This document shows, one piece after another, positions 50,730 through 60,454 of a stretch of DNA of 64,000 bases; within the stretch, counting starts at the first letter, position 1; each line of letters begins with the position of its first letter. The notes under the pieces are model-generated. The model was not told the origin of the DNA. It did not search any database and saw nothing but the letters and a program-made list of their open reading frames with translations. Where the stretch lies: assembly GCA_945881735.1 (NCBI GenBank), contig CAMCVF010000008.1, forward strand, positions 38,225-102,224, read 5' to 3'. The position numbers and the translations under genes were made by a program. Source of the DNA: Methylotenera oryzisoli. Lineage in GTDB: Bacteria; Pseudomonadota; Gammaproteobacteria; Burkholderiales; Methylophilaceae.

Positions 50730-51746
50730 TTAAGGCGCGGCTACGGCGTTAATAATATTGCTTAGCATTTCGCGAGCAATTTCTGTACGGCGCATTTCGT
50801 ACACTGGGCTAAATACCAAGCGGTGAGCTACTGTTTCGTGGAATACAGCGTGAATATCTTCTGGCGTAATAGCCGTGCGCTCGTTTAACCAAGCATTTAC
50901 ACGTGCCGCGCGCAACATCATACTCATACCGCGTGGGCTAGCGCCTGCTAGTACTAAGCGATTCATATCCACATTGGTGACTTTTACGCCAAAATCAGTC
51001 GGTTTACGTGTGGCTTTCCATAAATTAAGTGCATATTTTTCTAGTGTTTTAGAGGCTTCGACGCTTTTTTGAATCACACTAGAGAACGCATTTAATTCAT
51101 CAAATTTCAATACATCAGGTTTTACTGTATCAATCAAAGCATCCACATTGTGGAAGCGTGTATCAAACATTAAGCCCGACATAATATCATCATCGTTTGG
51201 CACCACAATCGGAATTTCCATCATAAAACGGTCACGCGCCGCCGATGGAATTTCAAATGTTTCTTCTTTTTCCACTTGATTGCGGTCTGCAAACACAATC
51301 ATGTGCGGAAAAGTGTGTTCTTTATTAAAGGCCGACAATGTGCGTTCTGCCATCACGCGCAATAGCAATGAATGCACTTGTGGGCGAGCGCGGTTGATTT
51401 CGTTAAAGAAAAATACACTTAAGTTTTCGCCAGACATCAGCAAAGGGCCAGCGCTAACATGCGGCTTGCCGTCTTCACCCAAATAGGTGTGGTAAACCAA
51501 ATCGTTCGGCATCAAGTCAATCGTACCTTCAATACGCTGATAACCACCGCCAATACCGCGTGTAAAAGCGCGTAGTAGCGTAGTTTTACCTACGCCCACG
51601 TCGCCCTCAAGCAGTACGTGACCACGCGCAAAAATTGCGATAGTAATTAAGCGAACAGGGTTATGCTGACCAACCACTACTTTGTTCACTTCGGTTTCTA
51701 ATGTCAGCGCATGTTGACGCCAGTCGGCTAAAAGACGGTCACTCAT
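50730..51746 (-). CDS. mxaR: MxaR (MoxR-type AAA+ ATPase)
   Basis: 338-residue ATPase of the MoxR family thought to act as a chaperone in enzyme maturation. Walker A is at residues ~48-56 (EGDVGVGKTTLLRAF), Walker B in VFFFNEINRARPQVHSLLL with Asn in place of the usual Asp, and the arginine-finger and sensor region is in PSAARDRFMMEI. First gene of mxaRSACKL. Palindromes lie in its promoter region. Confidence 0.92.
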   Translation of the reverse strand: MSDRLLADWRQHALTLETEVNKVVVGQHNPVRLITIAIFARGHVLLEGDVGVGKTTLLRAFTRGIGGGYQRIEGTIDLMPNDLVYHTYLGEDGKPHVSAGPLLMSGENLSVFFFNEINRARPQVHSLLLRVMAERTLSAFNKEHTFPHMIVFADRNQVEKEETFEIPSAARDRFMMEIPIVVPNDDDIMSGLMFDTRFHNVDALIDTVKPDVLKFDELNAFSSVIQKSVEASKTLEKYALNLWKATRKPTDFGVKVTNVDMNRLVLAGASPRGMSMMLRAARVNAWLNERTAITPEDIHAVFHETVAHRLVFSPVYEMRRTEIAREMLSNIINAVAAP

Positions 51747-51794
51747 TGAGATTTTCCTATAATGTAATAATTTATATGTTTAATAAGTAAAGTT

Positions 51795-51875
51795 TATACT
51801 ATTAGTATAGTGAAATTTGAAACAATCTATTAACAATATAAATTAATTTTTATAAGCTATATACAGTTTTGTATA
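51795..51875. promoter_or_regulatory. Two perfect palindromes upstream of mxaR
   Basis: TATACT-ATT-AGTATA (51795-51809) and TATACA-GTTT-TGTATA (51860-51875) share the half-site TATAC and lie 49-130 bases before the mxaR start. They are candidate operators for the mxa operon; the binding protein is unknown. Confidence 0.45.
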
Positions 51876-51948
51876 CTTTATACTGCGCTATTTTTTATTT
51901 TGAGATTTTTTTCGAACATTTAATTGTTTATTCATTCGGAACGATATT

Positions 51949-52591
51949 TATGGAATGTAGCTTGCAATCATCAGAAGGATTGCGATTGTGGCGATTAGCC
52001 AATATTGAGGAGGGCTTTTTGTTCACTATTACCACCATCATCAGTAAAGTTTGCTTACCTTGCCATATCGTCATGCTAGCTTTGGTGAAAATATTCAGCG
52101 GTGCTGCCTCTAGGCTATCCGTTATGAAAATGACTTGTGAAATAACATCATCATTTGTTGCCAGCAAAGCCTCAATCGATAATAGGCCAATACGTATACT
52201 GCTATTGCTTGCCATGCCATACGCCAATCCATGTGGTCTATGGTATCCCAAAGCAAATGTTAATTAGCACAGGTTTATATAGGGGTGTAAAGTAAGATGG
52301 CGGTGGTTTTGAAAAAACTCCCAACCCAACTTGAGAATCCCAAGGTAGATTTTTTACCGTTTCCTTTAGTAAATGCTTCGCTTAATTCAAACGGCTAATT
52401 GGTTTGCCTTTAAAAGCCACATCATGCATGTTCATGCTCTGCGTTACGCCCACAACAAAAAGATAGCCTTTTCGCTCTGACTTGATATTAATTTAAGAAT
52501 TGCGTATAGCAATCAGCAAAAAAATCAGGGCGCCTACTAGGCAATGAGTTTCATGATTTTTTTGAATTCTACCAATAAAGCGCATAAACAT
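51949..52591 (-). pseudogene. Degenerate mxaL-like von Willebrand A gene
   Basis: Reading the minus strand from an ATG at 52591 in successive frames, pieces align in order with the intact MxaL. They are N-terminal helix VGALIFLLIAIRNS, then KGYLFVVGVTQSMNM (MxaL YLLVADISQSMNV), LYTPI and DTIDHMDWR (MxaL LYTPIE, DTIDHLDWR), QVIFITDSLEAAPLNIF (MxaL QVVYFTDGEETPALHAF) and the C-terminal helix YWLIATIAILLMIASYIP. Stop codons and frameshifts separate the blocks, and a segment of roughly 300 bases is missing between the VWA and the C-terminal helix. It is therefore a dead paralogue rather than a short gene. Confidence 0.85.
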
Positions 52592-52704
52592 TATCGTTTG
52601 CTTGCTTTAAAGCTAACTTTTAAACGAAGGCTTTGAGATAATACTTTCGCAAAATGCAATTTCCAGCGAAAATAATGCATATATTTATTAAATGTGTACA
52701 TAAC

Positions 52705-53238
52705 ATGCAAAATCAAATTGGCGTTACTAAACAAAATAGCTATACCAAAGAAGAATTATTAAGTTGTGGTCGAGGTGGCATGTTTGGAGAGGGTAACGCG
52801 CAGTTACCATTACCTCCCATGTTAATGTTTGACCGTGTTGTAAAAATTAAGGATGAAGGAGGCAAATATGGTAACGGTCAGATTATTGCAGAACTGGATA
52901 TTACGCCAGATTTATGGTTTTTTGATTGTCACTTTACAGGCGACCCGGTAATGCCAGGCTGTTTAGGTTTGGACGCCATGTGGCAGTTAGTCGGTTTTTA
53001 TTTAGGCTGGGCAGGTGGTGCAGGCCGCGGTCGTGCATTGGGTGCTGGTGAAGTTAAATTTAGCGGGCAGGTTTTGCCAACAGCAAAAATGGCCACTTAT
53101 ACCATTGATTTAAAGCGCGTGATTATGCGCAAATTGGTGATGGGCATAGCTGATGCAACCATGACATTAGATGGCCGCGAAATTTATGTTGCCAACGATT
53201 TGCGTGTAGGTTTATTCACACGAACAGATAATTTTTAG
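52705..53238 (+). CDS. fabA: 3-hydroxydecanoyl-ACP dehydratase/isomerase
   Basis: Introduces the cis double bond in unsaturated fatty acid synthesis. The frame is open from 52654, but ATG at 52705 gives [20 protein letters not shown], matching the usual start, and 177 residues. Active-site His76 ([18 protein letters not shown]) and Asp90 are present. Paired with fabB 57 bases downstream, the standard fabAB arrangement. Confidence 0.96.
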   Translation: MQNQIGVTKQNSYTKEELLSCGRGGMFGEGNAQLPLPPMLMFDRVVKIKDEGGKYGNGQIIAELDITPDLWFFDCHFTGDPVMPGCLGLDAMWQLVGFYLGWAGGAGRGRALGAGEVKFSGQVLPTAKMATYTIDLKRVIMRKLVMGIADATMTLDGREIYVANDLRVGLFTRTDNF

Positions 53239-53295
53239 CGCCGTTATTATCAAGTTTTGAATGCATAATAAAGAAAATTTTTGGGGGAACACGCC

Positions 53296-54537
53296 ATGCG
53301 TCGTGTCGTAATTACTGGGTTTGGCATAGTATCTAGCCTAGGTAACAATAAAGAAGAAGTAAAGGAAAGTTTGTATGCTGGAAAGTCTGGTATCAGCTTT
53401 CAGCCCGAATATGCTGAGCGCGGTATGCGCTCGCAGGTAGCAGGTTCAGTCAAGCTAGACGTTCAGGAATTAATTGATCGTAAATTAATGCGCTTTATGG
53501 CTAAAGGCCATGCTTATGCTTGGATTGCATTACAAGAAGCGATTGCTGATGCGGCTTTAGATGAAAGTTTTGTTTCAAACGTGCGCACTGGCATTATTGT
53601 AGGCGGCGGCGGTCCTTCAACTGAAAGTATCGAAGAAAGCAACCGCTTACTTGCCGAAAAAGGCATTCGACGTGTTGGCCCTTATATGGTCACCAAAGCA
53701 ATGTGTAGCGGCATTGTTGCTACTCTTGCTACCGGCGCAAAAATTAAAGGTGTTAACTACGGTATCAGTTCAGCTTGCTCTACTAGTGCTCACTGTATTG
53801 GCGCGGGTGTTGAGCAGATTCAACTGGGTAAACAAGATATTGTATTTGCAGGTGGCGGCGAAGAGGAACACTGGAGTTTATCCTATCTATTTGATGCGAT
53901 GGGTGCGATGTCCAGTAAATATAACGATACGCCCGAAAAAGCATCACGTACTTATGATGCAAACCGCGATGGTTTTGTAATTTCCGGCGGCGGCGGTATA
54001 GTGGTGCTAGAAGAGTACGAGCATGCCAAAGCGCGCGGTGTGAAAATCTATGCAGAAGTTATTGGCTACGGTGCCACGTCTGATGGCTACGATATGGTGG
54101 CGCCAAGTGGCGAAGGCGCAGAGCGTTGTATGAAGCTGGCCTTAACTGATCATGAAGGCAAAAAAATTGAACATGTGGATTATATTAATACGCATGGTAC
54201 ATCTACTCCTCTTGGTGATACCAAAGAACTAGAGGCGATACGTGCTGTTTTTGCGAATGGCGAATACGGTGCTTTACCTGCGATTGCATCCACTAAATCC
54301 CTTTCCGGTCATGCTTTGGGCGCAGCAGGTGTAAATGAGGCGATTTATACTTTAATTATGATGCAAAATAATTTTATTGCCGCATCAGCTAACATTGAAA
54401 CGCTTGACCCTGCTGTGGAAGGCATGCCGATTGCGACTAAACGTATTGATAACGTGAAAATTGAAACGGCGTTATCAAACAGTTTTGGTTTTGGTGGTAC
54501 CAATGCCACGCTGACGTTATCAACTAAAAACTTGTAA
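53296..54537 (+). CDS. fabB: 3-oxoacyl-ACP synthase I
   Basis: Beta-ketoacyl-ACP synthase that elongates unsaturated intermediates. ATG at 53296 follows GGGGGAAC and starts [18 protein letters not shown]; a TTG at 53281 is in frame but less likely. Catalytic Cys in [20 protein letters not shown] (near 163), the two His in [11 protein letters not shown] and GHALGAAGV. 413 residues. Partner of fabA. Confidence 0.96.
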   Translation: MRRVVITGFGIVSSLGNNKEEVKESLYAGKSGISFQPEYAERGMRSQVAGSVKLDVQELIDRKLMRFMAKGHAYAWIALQEAIADAALDESFVSNVRTGIIVGGGGPSTESIEESNRLLAEKGIRRVGPYMVTKAMCSGIVATLATGAKIKGVNYGISSACSTSAHCIGAGVEQIQLGKQDIVFAGGGEEEHWSLSYLFDAMGAMSSKYNDTPEKASRTYDANRDGFVISGGGGIVVLEEYEHAKARGVKIYAEVIGYGATSDGYDMVAPSGEGAERCMKLALTDHEGKKIEHVDYINTHGTSTPLGDTKELEAIRAVFANGEYGALPAIASTKSLSGHALGAAGVNEAIYTLIMMQNNFIAASANIETLDPAVEGMPIATKRIDNVKIETALSNSFGFGGTNATLTLSTKNL

Positions 54538-54628
54538 GCAAAAATCGATAAAGCGCGTTGAGTCAGGTAGCGCTTTGATTTTTAAAACATTTATTTTCAA
54601 AGAAGCTAACCAAACAAAGAGCTTTCGC

Positions 54629-55168
54629 TTGAGAAAAATGCTAATTACTTTAATAGCTTTTAGCTTAGCCAGTTGCGCAACCATGATGGGCGACCGCACG
54701 GTGAACGTAACGGGTGAGCAAATTGCGCAAAAATTGAATGAAAAATTAGCCATACCCATTTCTTTTCTCAAAGTGTTCGATGTTGATTTGTCCAACTCTT
54801 TGGTGTCTTTTGACAAAACCACTGGCCGCATGATAACCAATATGGATACCAAGCTTAGTAGCCAGTTACTCAATCAATCTTTGGTTGGCAAATTAGGTAT
54901 TTCGGGTAAATTGCGTTTCGATGCAGCTTTCAACACCGTGGTATTAGATGAACCTAAAGTTGAAAGCTTCGATGTAGTTGGTGAAGGTAGTAAATACAAC
55001 GATTTATTTAATGCCTTTGCAAAAACGATAGGTGGCGAAATGTTAAACGGTTTAACGCTTTACACGGTTAAACCCGAAGATCTGAAATTTGGCGGTATCA
55101 GTTACACCCCAAAAGAGATGGTGGTGACTGATAGTGGTTTACAATTAATCCTAACGCCGCATCGCTAA
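54629..55168 (+). CDS. DUF1439 family lipoprotein
   Basis: Predicted outer-membrane lipoprotein of unknown function. In-frame TTG at 54629 gives MRKMLITLIAFSLASC, whose Arg-Lys and lipobox LASC fit a lipoprotein signal; the ATG at 54638 would lack the charged N-region. The mature part (VTGEQIAQKLNEKLAIPISF; LSSQLLNQSLVGKLGISGKL) follows the DUF1439 pattern. The upstream open frame to 54575 adds unneeded residues. Confidence 0.8.
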   Translation: MRKMLITLIAFSLASCATMMGDRTVNVTGEQIAQKLNEKLAIPISFLKVFDVDLSNSLVSFDKTTGRMITNMDTKLSSQLLNQSLVGKLGISGKLRFDAAFNTVVLDEPKVESFDVVGEGSKYNDLFNAFAKTIGGEMLNGLTLYTVKPEDLKFGGISYTPKEMVVTDSGLQLILTPHR

Positions 55169-55195
55169 CAATTAAGTAAATACTGGAAATTTCAA

Positions 55196-55724
55196 TTGAA
55201 AACCTTTGCCTAAATACTTGCTATTTTGATAGGATTAACTTCAATTAATTCAGATGCACAAACTAAAGCCGCTAAGAAAAAAGTCAAAAAGCCAAGATTA
55301 AAAAACCACACAAGTTGTTCCGACATATGGAATTGCCGTATGACAATCCCCCCTCATTACAGCGACTCTTAATTCAGTACAAGAACTCAGTGATGTTATG
55401 CCAAAGCCCGACTCTAAACCATTTGATTGGCAAGATCGGAGCAGTCCAAGATATGTTGTAAAAGAAAGCAAAAATATTGAATGGGCATTTACAAAAGGTG
55501 TACATTACGTAAACTCAAGCGTGGTAAACCTCATGATTGATATCGTGTCTGCCGATTACGTCAATGTTGACATGGCATTTAGGTCCGGTGCAACAAACAG
55601 CGCTGAATGTGATAAATATCTAACGGAATTTAAAGAAGTTAAATTTCTCATCAATAAAGTGTGTCAAAGGAAGTTTATTACCAGCAAAGAGGGCGAAGCC
55701 GTTTGGGATGGTGTTTATAGTTGA
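55196..55724 (+). pseudogene. Probable broken small secreted protein
   Basis: A TTG at 55196 opens MKTFA, then a TAA, then ILAILIGLTSINSDAQTKAA, a signal-peptide-like stretch followed by a Lys-rich segment (KKKVKKPRLKNH). The frame ends at 55372 while a second frame continues LNSVQELSDVMPKPDSKPFD and runs to 55724 with no stop after 55398. An intact secreted gene is thus broken by one stop and a frameshift. The downstream 108-codon frame (from 55398) alone, which has two Cys residues, could still be translated. No family was recognised. Confidence 0.5.
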
Positions 55725-55804
55725 GAATGAATAAGCGCTAATTAGCGTAAATTTAATCTAGGTCAAAATTTACAGGGTTAATTTTTTTTCATCCGTTTGG
55801 TTTT

Positions 55805-56173
55805 TTAAATCAATAAAGCTGCCGCCACATGACGGCCTTCGCTCATTAATATATTGTAGGTTCTGCAGGCCGCCGCCGTCGTCATGCATTCAATCGGAAT
55901 GCCTTTTTTGGTAAGAAGTTGTGCTATTTTTGGATGTAAAAATTGATGAGTTAAGCCAGTGCCCATTAGCACAACTTCTGGATTAATATCTGCAATTTTA
56001 GCAAAATGATCCGCTGTTAAATCCTCAAAATTAGCAGCGTTCCAATCTAACATTAATTGATTTGCTAGCACTATAAGCGCTTGATGATGACGATATTTAT
56101 TGATTTCAATAAAGTCCTCACCATATCCAGTGATTAAATTGTTATTTTCAGCAGTTGTTAAATGTAATTTCAT
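55805..56173 (-). CDS. Mth938-like domain (DUF498) protein
   Basis: 122 residues, a single compact alpha/beta domain. Conserved outline: NNLITGYGEDFIEIN, VVLMGTGLTHQFLHPKI and GIPIECMTTAAACRTYNIL. Family members are found in all domains of life without a settled biochemical role. It is divergent from alaA. Confidence 0.82.
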   Translation of the reverse strand: MKLHLTTAENNNLITGYGEDFIEINKYRHHQALIVLANQLMLDWNAANFEDLTADHFAKIADINPEVVLMGTGLTHQFLHPKIAQLLTKKGIPIECMTTAAACRTYNILMSEGRHVAAALLI

Positions 56174-56305
56174 AATGCTATTTTAGCGCTGTCTTTGGAT
56201 TGAAGAAAAACCTTTTTCTAAGGTAAACTTATAGGTTAGTCAAAAGCTATTTTTTTGCACAAACATATAACCATTTATTCAACAAAAAACAGAACCATCC
56301 CAATT

Positions 56306-57553
56306 ATGCAACCTGTACTCAAATCTAACAAGCTCGCTAACGTTTGCTATGATATTCGTGGCCCTGTATTGCAGCGAGCGCGTCAAATGGAAGAAGAAGG
56401 TCAGCGCATTATTAAACTAAATATTGGCAATCCTGCCGCTTTTGGTTTTGAAGTGCCAGAAGAAATCCAGCTAGACGTGATTCGTAATATGGGCGATGCG
56501 GGTGGTTATACTGATTCAAAAGGCCTATTCGCTCCGCGCAAAGCCATTATGCATTACACACAAAGCAAGCATATTGCTAATGTGACGGTAGACGATATTA
56601 TTATTGGTAATGGCGTTTCTGAGTTGATTGTGATGGCGATGCAAGCGCTGGTGAATAATGGCGACCAAGTTTTGGTGCCTATGCCGGATTATCCTTTATG
56701 GACTGCAGCAGTGACATTGGCAGGTGGCACTGCACGCCATTATCTGTGTGATGAAAACACAGGATGGTTGCCAGATTTAAAAGATATTGAAGCTAAGATT
56801 ACCACCAATACGCGCGGTATTGTGGTGATTAACCCAAATAACCCAACTGGTGCGCTTTATCCAAAAGAAACGTTATTAGGAATTATTGAAATAGCTCGTC
56901 ATCACGATTTAGTGGTCTTTGCCGATGAGATTTACGATAAAGTTTTATACGATGATGTTGAACATATTTCAATGGCGTCATTGGCTGAAGATGTGTTGTT
57001 TGTTACATTTAACGGTTTGTCTAAAAATTACCGTACTTGCGGATACCGTTCTGGTTGGATGGTGGTATCAGGTAATAAAAGTGCCGCAACCGATTATGTA
57101 GAAGGCTTAAATATGCTGGCCTCTATGCGTTTATGCGCCAACGTGCCAGGTCAGTTGGCTATCCAAACCGCGCTGGGCGGCTATCAAAGCATTGATGATT
57201 TAGTGGCGCCTGCAGGCAGGCTTTGTAAACAGCGCGATTTGGCCTATGAATTGATTACTGCGATTCCTGGCATAACATGCGTTAAGCCAAAAGCGGCAAT
57301 GTATTTATTCCCTAAGCTAAATTTAGAAATGTATCCGATTAAGGATGATCAGCAGTTTATTCTAGATTTATTATTAGAAGAAAAAGTACTGCTGGTACAA
57401 GGCACAGGTTTTAACTGGAAAACGCCTGACCATTTCCGCGTGGTGTTTTTACCCAATTTAGACGATTTAACAGAAGCGATTAAACGCATCGCTAGCTTTT
57501 TAGCCCGATATAGAAAAAAACACAGTAAAAAATTAGATGGAGCATCAGTTTGA
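56306..57553 (+). CDS. alaA: Alanine/valine-type aminotransferase AlaA
   Basis: PLP-dependent aminotransferase class I, pyruvate-glutamate type. ATG at 56306 gives MQPVLKSNKLANVCYDIRGP, the family N-terminus, rather than the open frame from 56255. PLP Lys in FNGLSKNYRTCGYRSGWM; Asn in VVINPNNPTGALY; Arg for the carboxylate in HFRVVFLP. 415 residues. Its stop overlaps the hom start (TTGA), so it is translationally coupled to the threonine genes. Confidence 0.9.
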   Translation: MQPVLKSNKLANVCYDIRGPVLQRARQMEEEGQRIIKLNIGNPAAFGFEVPEEIQLDVIRNMGDAGGYTDSKGLFAPRKAIMHYTQSKHIANVTVDDIIIGNGVSELIVMAMQALVNNGDQVLVPMPDYPLWTAAVTLAGGTARHYLCDENTGWLPDLKDIEAKITTNTRGIVVINPNNPTGALYPKETLLGIIEIARHHDLVVFADEIYDKVLYDDVEHISMASLAEDVLFVTFNGLSKNYRTCGYRSGWMVVSGNKSAATDYVEGLNMLASMRLCANVPGQLAIQTALGGYQSIDDLVAPAGRLCKQRDLAYELITAIPGITCVKPKAAMYLFPKLNLEMYPIKDDQQFILDLLLEEKVLLVQGTGFNWKTPDHFRVVFLPNLDDLTEAIKRIASFLARYRKKHSKKLDGASV

Positions 57554-58863
57554 AGATATTAAATGTAGGCCTTTTAGGCATAGGCACAGTAGGTGGCGGT
57601 ACATACAATGTATTAACTCGCAATGCAGCAGAAATCACTCGCCGAACAGGCGTTGCTATTAATGTGCTTCAAGTGGCTGATAAAAATATTGACCATGCCA
57701 AAATGGTTACTAGCGGTAATACGCTATTATCCACTGACGCATTTGATATCGTGAATAATCCAGAAATCGATGTGGTAGTAGAGTTAATTGGTGGGTATTC
57801 ACTAAGCAAAGAATTGGTGTTAAAGGCAATTGCCAACGGTAAACACGTGGTGACTGCGAATAAAGCGATGCTTGCCATGCATGGCAATGAGATTTTTGCG
57901 GCTGCTCAACAAGCGGGCGTTATCGTGGCGTTTGAAGCTGCGGTAGCAGGTGGTATTCCAATTATTAAAGCCTTGCGTGAAGGTTTAGGTGCAAACCGTA
58001 TTGAGTGGGTTGCTGGCATTATTAACGGCACAACCAATTTTATCCTCACCGAAATGCGCGAAAAAGGTTTAGCCTTTGCCGATGTGTTGGGTGAAGCGCA
58101 ACGTTTGGGCTATGCTGAGGCCGATCCAACTTTTGACGTAGAAGGCATTGATGCTGCACATAAATTAACCATTATGGCGGCGATTGCATTTGGTATGCCA
58201 ATGAAGTTTGAGCAGGCTTACACCGAAGGCATCACCAAATTGCAGCAAGCTGATATTAAATACGCCGAAGAGTTGGGCTACCGTGTTAAATTGCTTGGCA
58301 TTACCAAGCAATCGGCAGGCGGCGTAGAGCTTCGTGTGCACCCAACGCTAATTTCAGAAAAGCGTTTAGTGGCGAATGTGAATGGTGCGATGAATGCTGT
58401 TGTGGTGAAGGGCGATGCAGTAGGCCCAACTTTGTATTATGGCGCGGGGGCGGGTGCAGAGCCAACAGCAAGTGCGGTGGTAGCCGATTTAATGGATGTA
58501 GCGCGTTTAAGCAGTACAACTGCAGAACAGCGCGTACCTTATTTAGGCTTTCAGGCAGGTCAATTAAACGATTTGCCTATTTTGCCGATTTCTGAAATTA
58601 GTAGCGCTTACTATTTGCGCCTTCGTGCCTCTGATAAGCCAGGCGTACTGGCTGGTGTTACTAAAATATTAGCAGATCGTAACATTTCAATTGATGCGAT
58701 GTTACAAAAAGAACCCGCGGATAACGAAACTGAAGCGGATATTGTGATTTTGACGCACGTAACAATCGAGGCGAATATGGATGCGGGTATTGCTGAAATC
58801 GAAGCTTTGCCAGCAATTGTAGGCAAATTGGTTAAAATTCGTATGGAAGAATTAAGTAAATAA
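57550..58863 (+). CDS. hom: Homoserine dehydrogenase
   Basis: NAD(P)H reduction of aspartate semialdehyde to homoserine. TTG start at 57550 gives MKILNVGLLGIGTVGGGTYN, a normal N-terminal Rossmann motif. ANKAMLA, the catalytic region GIINGTTNFILTEMREKG and a C-terminal ACT domain (about 355-430, YYLRLRASDKPGVLAGVTKI) suggest feedback control by threonine. 437 residues. Followed by thrC 52 bases later. Confidence 0.97.
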   Translation: MKILNVGLLGIGTVGGGTYNVLTRNAAEITRRTGVAINVLQVADKNIDHAKMVTSGNTLLSTDAFDIVNNPEIDVVVELIGGYSLSKELVLKAIANGKHVVTANKAMLAMHGNEIFAAAQQAGVIVAFEAAVAGGIPIIKALREGLGANRIEWVAGIINGTTNFILTEMREKGLAFADVLGEAQRLGYAEADPTFDVEGIDAAHKLTIMAAIAFGMPMKFEQAYTEGITKLQQADIKYAEELGYRVKLLGITKQSAGGVELRVHPTLISEKRLVANVNGAMNAVVVKGDAVGPTLYYGAGAGAEPTASAVVADLMDVARLSSTTAEQRVPYLGFQAGQLNDLPILPISEISSAYYLRLRASDKPGVLAGVTKILADRNISIDAMLQKEPADNETEADIVILTHVTIEANMDAGIAEIEALPAIVGKLVKIRMEELSK

Positions 58864-58915
58864 ATCAGACTGTCATTGCAACATTTGCAGAGCTGGCAGC
58901 AGTTTAAGAGATTAC

Positions 58916-60337
58916 ATGAAATACATATCAACCCGCGGGCAATCGCCTGCTTTAAGTTTTAGCGAAATCTTATTAGGTGGTTTGGCGCCTGATGGCGGTT
59001 TATACTTGCCTGAAACTTATCCACAATTTAGCGATGCGGACTTAAGCGTGATGCGTGGCATGAATTATGCCGATTTAGCGTTTGCAATTTTAAGTCGCCT
59101 GATTGACGATATCTCATCCACTGATTTAAAAGCGATTATTGATAAAACCTACAGGGCCGATGTTTATAGCTTTACGCGCTCAGGCCAAAACGCGGCTGAT
59201 ATTACGCCCACCGTCAAGTTAGAACACGATTTGTATCTGTTAAGCCTTTCTAACGGCCCAACCTTGGCGTTTAAAGACATGGCCATGCAATTATTAGGCA
59301 ATTTGTTTGAATATGTATTAGTTAAAACAGGTTCAACAACCAATATTTTAGGTGCTACTTCTGGCGATACAGGTTCTGCCGCTGAATACGCCATGCGCGG
59401 CAAAAAAGGTGTGCGTGTGTTTATGCTGTCACCACACAAAAAAATGAGCCGTTTTCAAACTGCTCAAATGTTTAGTTTGCAAGATGAAAACATTTTTAAT
59501 ATCGCCGTAAATGGCGTGTTTGACGACTGCCAAGATATGGTAAAAGCCGTTTCAAACGATGCTGCTTTTAAAGCACAATACAAAATTGGTGCGGTGAATT
59601 CCATTAACTGGGGTCGTATTGTTGCTCAAGTGGTGTATTACTTTAAAGGTTACTTTGCGGTAACTGAGAATAATGCGCAAAAAGTCAGTTTTGCGGTACC
59701 TAGCGGTAACTTTGGTAATGTGTGCGCAGGCCATATCGCGCGCATGGTGGGCTTGCCTATTGATAAGCTAGTGGTTGCTACTAACGAAAATGACGTGTTA
59801 GATGAATTTTTTAAAACGGGCGTTTATAGGCCGCGTGGTTCAGCCAATACTTATCATACTTCCAGTCCTTCAATGGATATTAGTAAAGCGTCCAACTTTG
59901 AGCGTTTTGTTTTTGATTTAGTGGGTCGTGATAGCGCCAAAGTACGTGAATTATGGGCCAGAGTTGATAAAGGTGGCGCGTTTGACATTAAACATTTGAT
60001 GCCAAAATTAGCGGATTATGGGTTTGTTTCCGGTAGCAGTAATCACACCAATCGCATGCAAACTATACGCGAATCTAAAGCGAAATATGATGTGGTTATT
60101 GATACGCATACCGCAGACGGCCTTAAAGTTGCAATGGAATACAAGCAAGAAAATACACCAATGGTGGTATTAGAAACGGCATTGCCAGCTAAATTTGAAG
60201 ATGCACTAGTTGAAGCATTGGGTGAGATACCGCCAAGACCAGAATGTTTAAAAGGCATTGAGCTATTACCGCAGAAATTCAAGGTTATGGATGTTGATGT
60301 GGCTGCGATTAAAGATTTTATTGTGAAAAATACCTAA
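58916..60337 (+). CDS. thrC: Threonine synthase
   Basis: PLP enzyme converting O-phosphohomoserine to threonine. 473 residues, the long (class I) form, with MKYISTRGQSPALSFSEILL, PLP Lys in GPTLAFKDMAMQLLG, TSGDTGSAAEYAMRG and PSGNFGNVCAGHIARMVG. Completes alaA-hom-thrC. A hairpin follows. Confidence 0.97.
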   Translation: MKYISTRGQSPALSFSEILLGGLAPDGGLYLPETYPQFSDADLSVMRGMNYADLAFAILSRLIDDISSTDLKAIIDKTYRADVYSFTRSGQNAADITPTVKLEHDLYLLSLSNGPTLAFKDMAMQLLGNLFEYVLVKTGSTTNILGATSGDTGSAAEYAMRGKKGVRVFMLSPHKKMSRFQTAQMFSLQDENIFNIAVNGVFDDCQDMVKAVSNDAAFKAQYKIGAVNSINWGRIVAQVVYYFKGYFAVTENNAQKVSFAVPSGNFGNVCAGHIARMVGLPIDKLVVATNENDVLDEFFKTGVYRPRGSANTYHTSSPSMDISKASNFERFVFDLVGRDSAKVRELWARVDKGGAFDIKHLMPKLADYGFVSGSSNHTNRMQTIRESKAKYDVVIDTHTADGLKVAMEYKQENTPMVVLETALPAKFEDALVEALGEIPPRPECLKGIELLPQKFKVMDVDVAAIKDFIVKNT

Positions 60338-60352
60338 ACTGCTGTGATTATT

Positions 60353-60378
60353 AGCCTAAGGTTTTTTGTAGGCTTTTA
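60353..60378 (+). terminator. Probable terminator after thrC
   Basis: Stem AGCCTA/TAGGCT with a ten-base loop, then four T. It separates alaA-hom-thrC from thyA. Confidence 0.6.
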
Positions 60379-60454
60379 ATCTGGTTGTTTGTATGTTTGA
60401 AAAAGCTAGACTCTTCGCTATGCTCAGAATGTCGGGCTTGGAAATATATTATTA

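Noticed and set aside
51869..52267. Plus-strand open frame over the mxaL-like remnant
   Set aside because: It is antisense to the pseudogene, which explains its length; no homology of its own.
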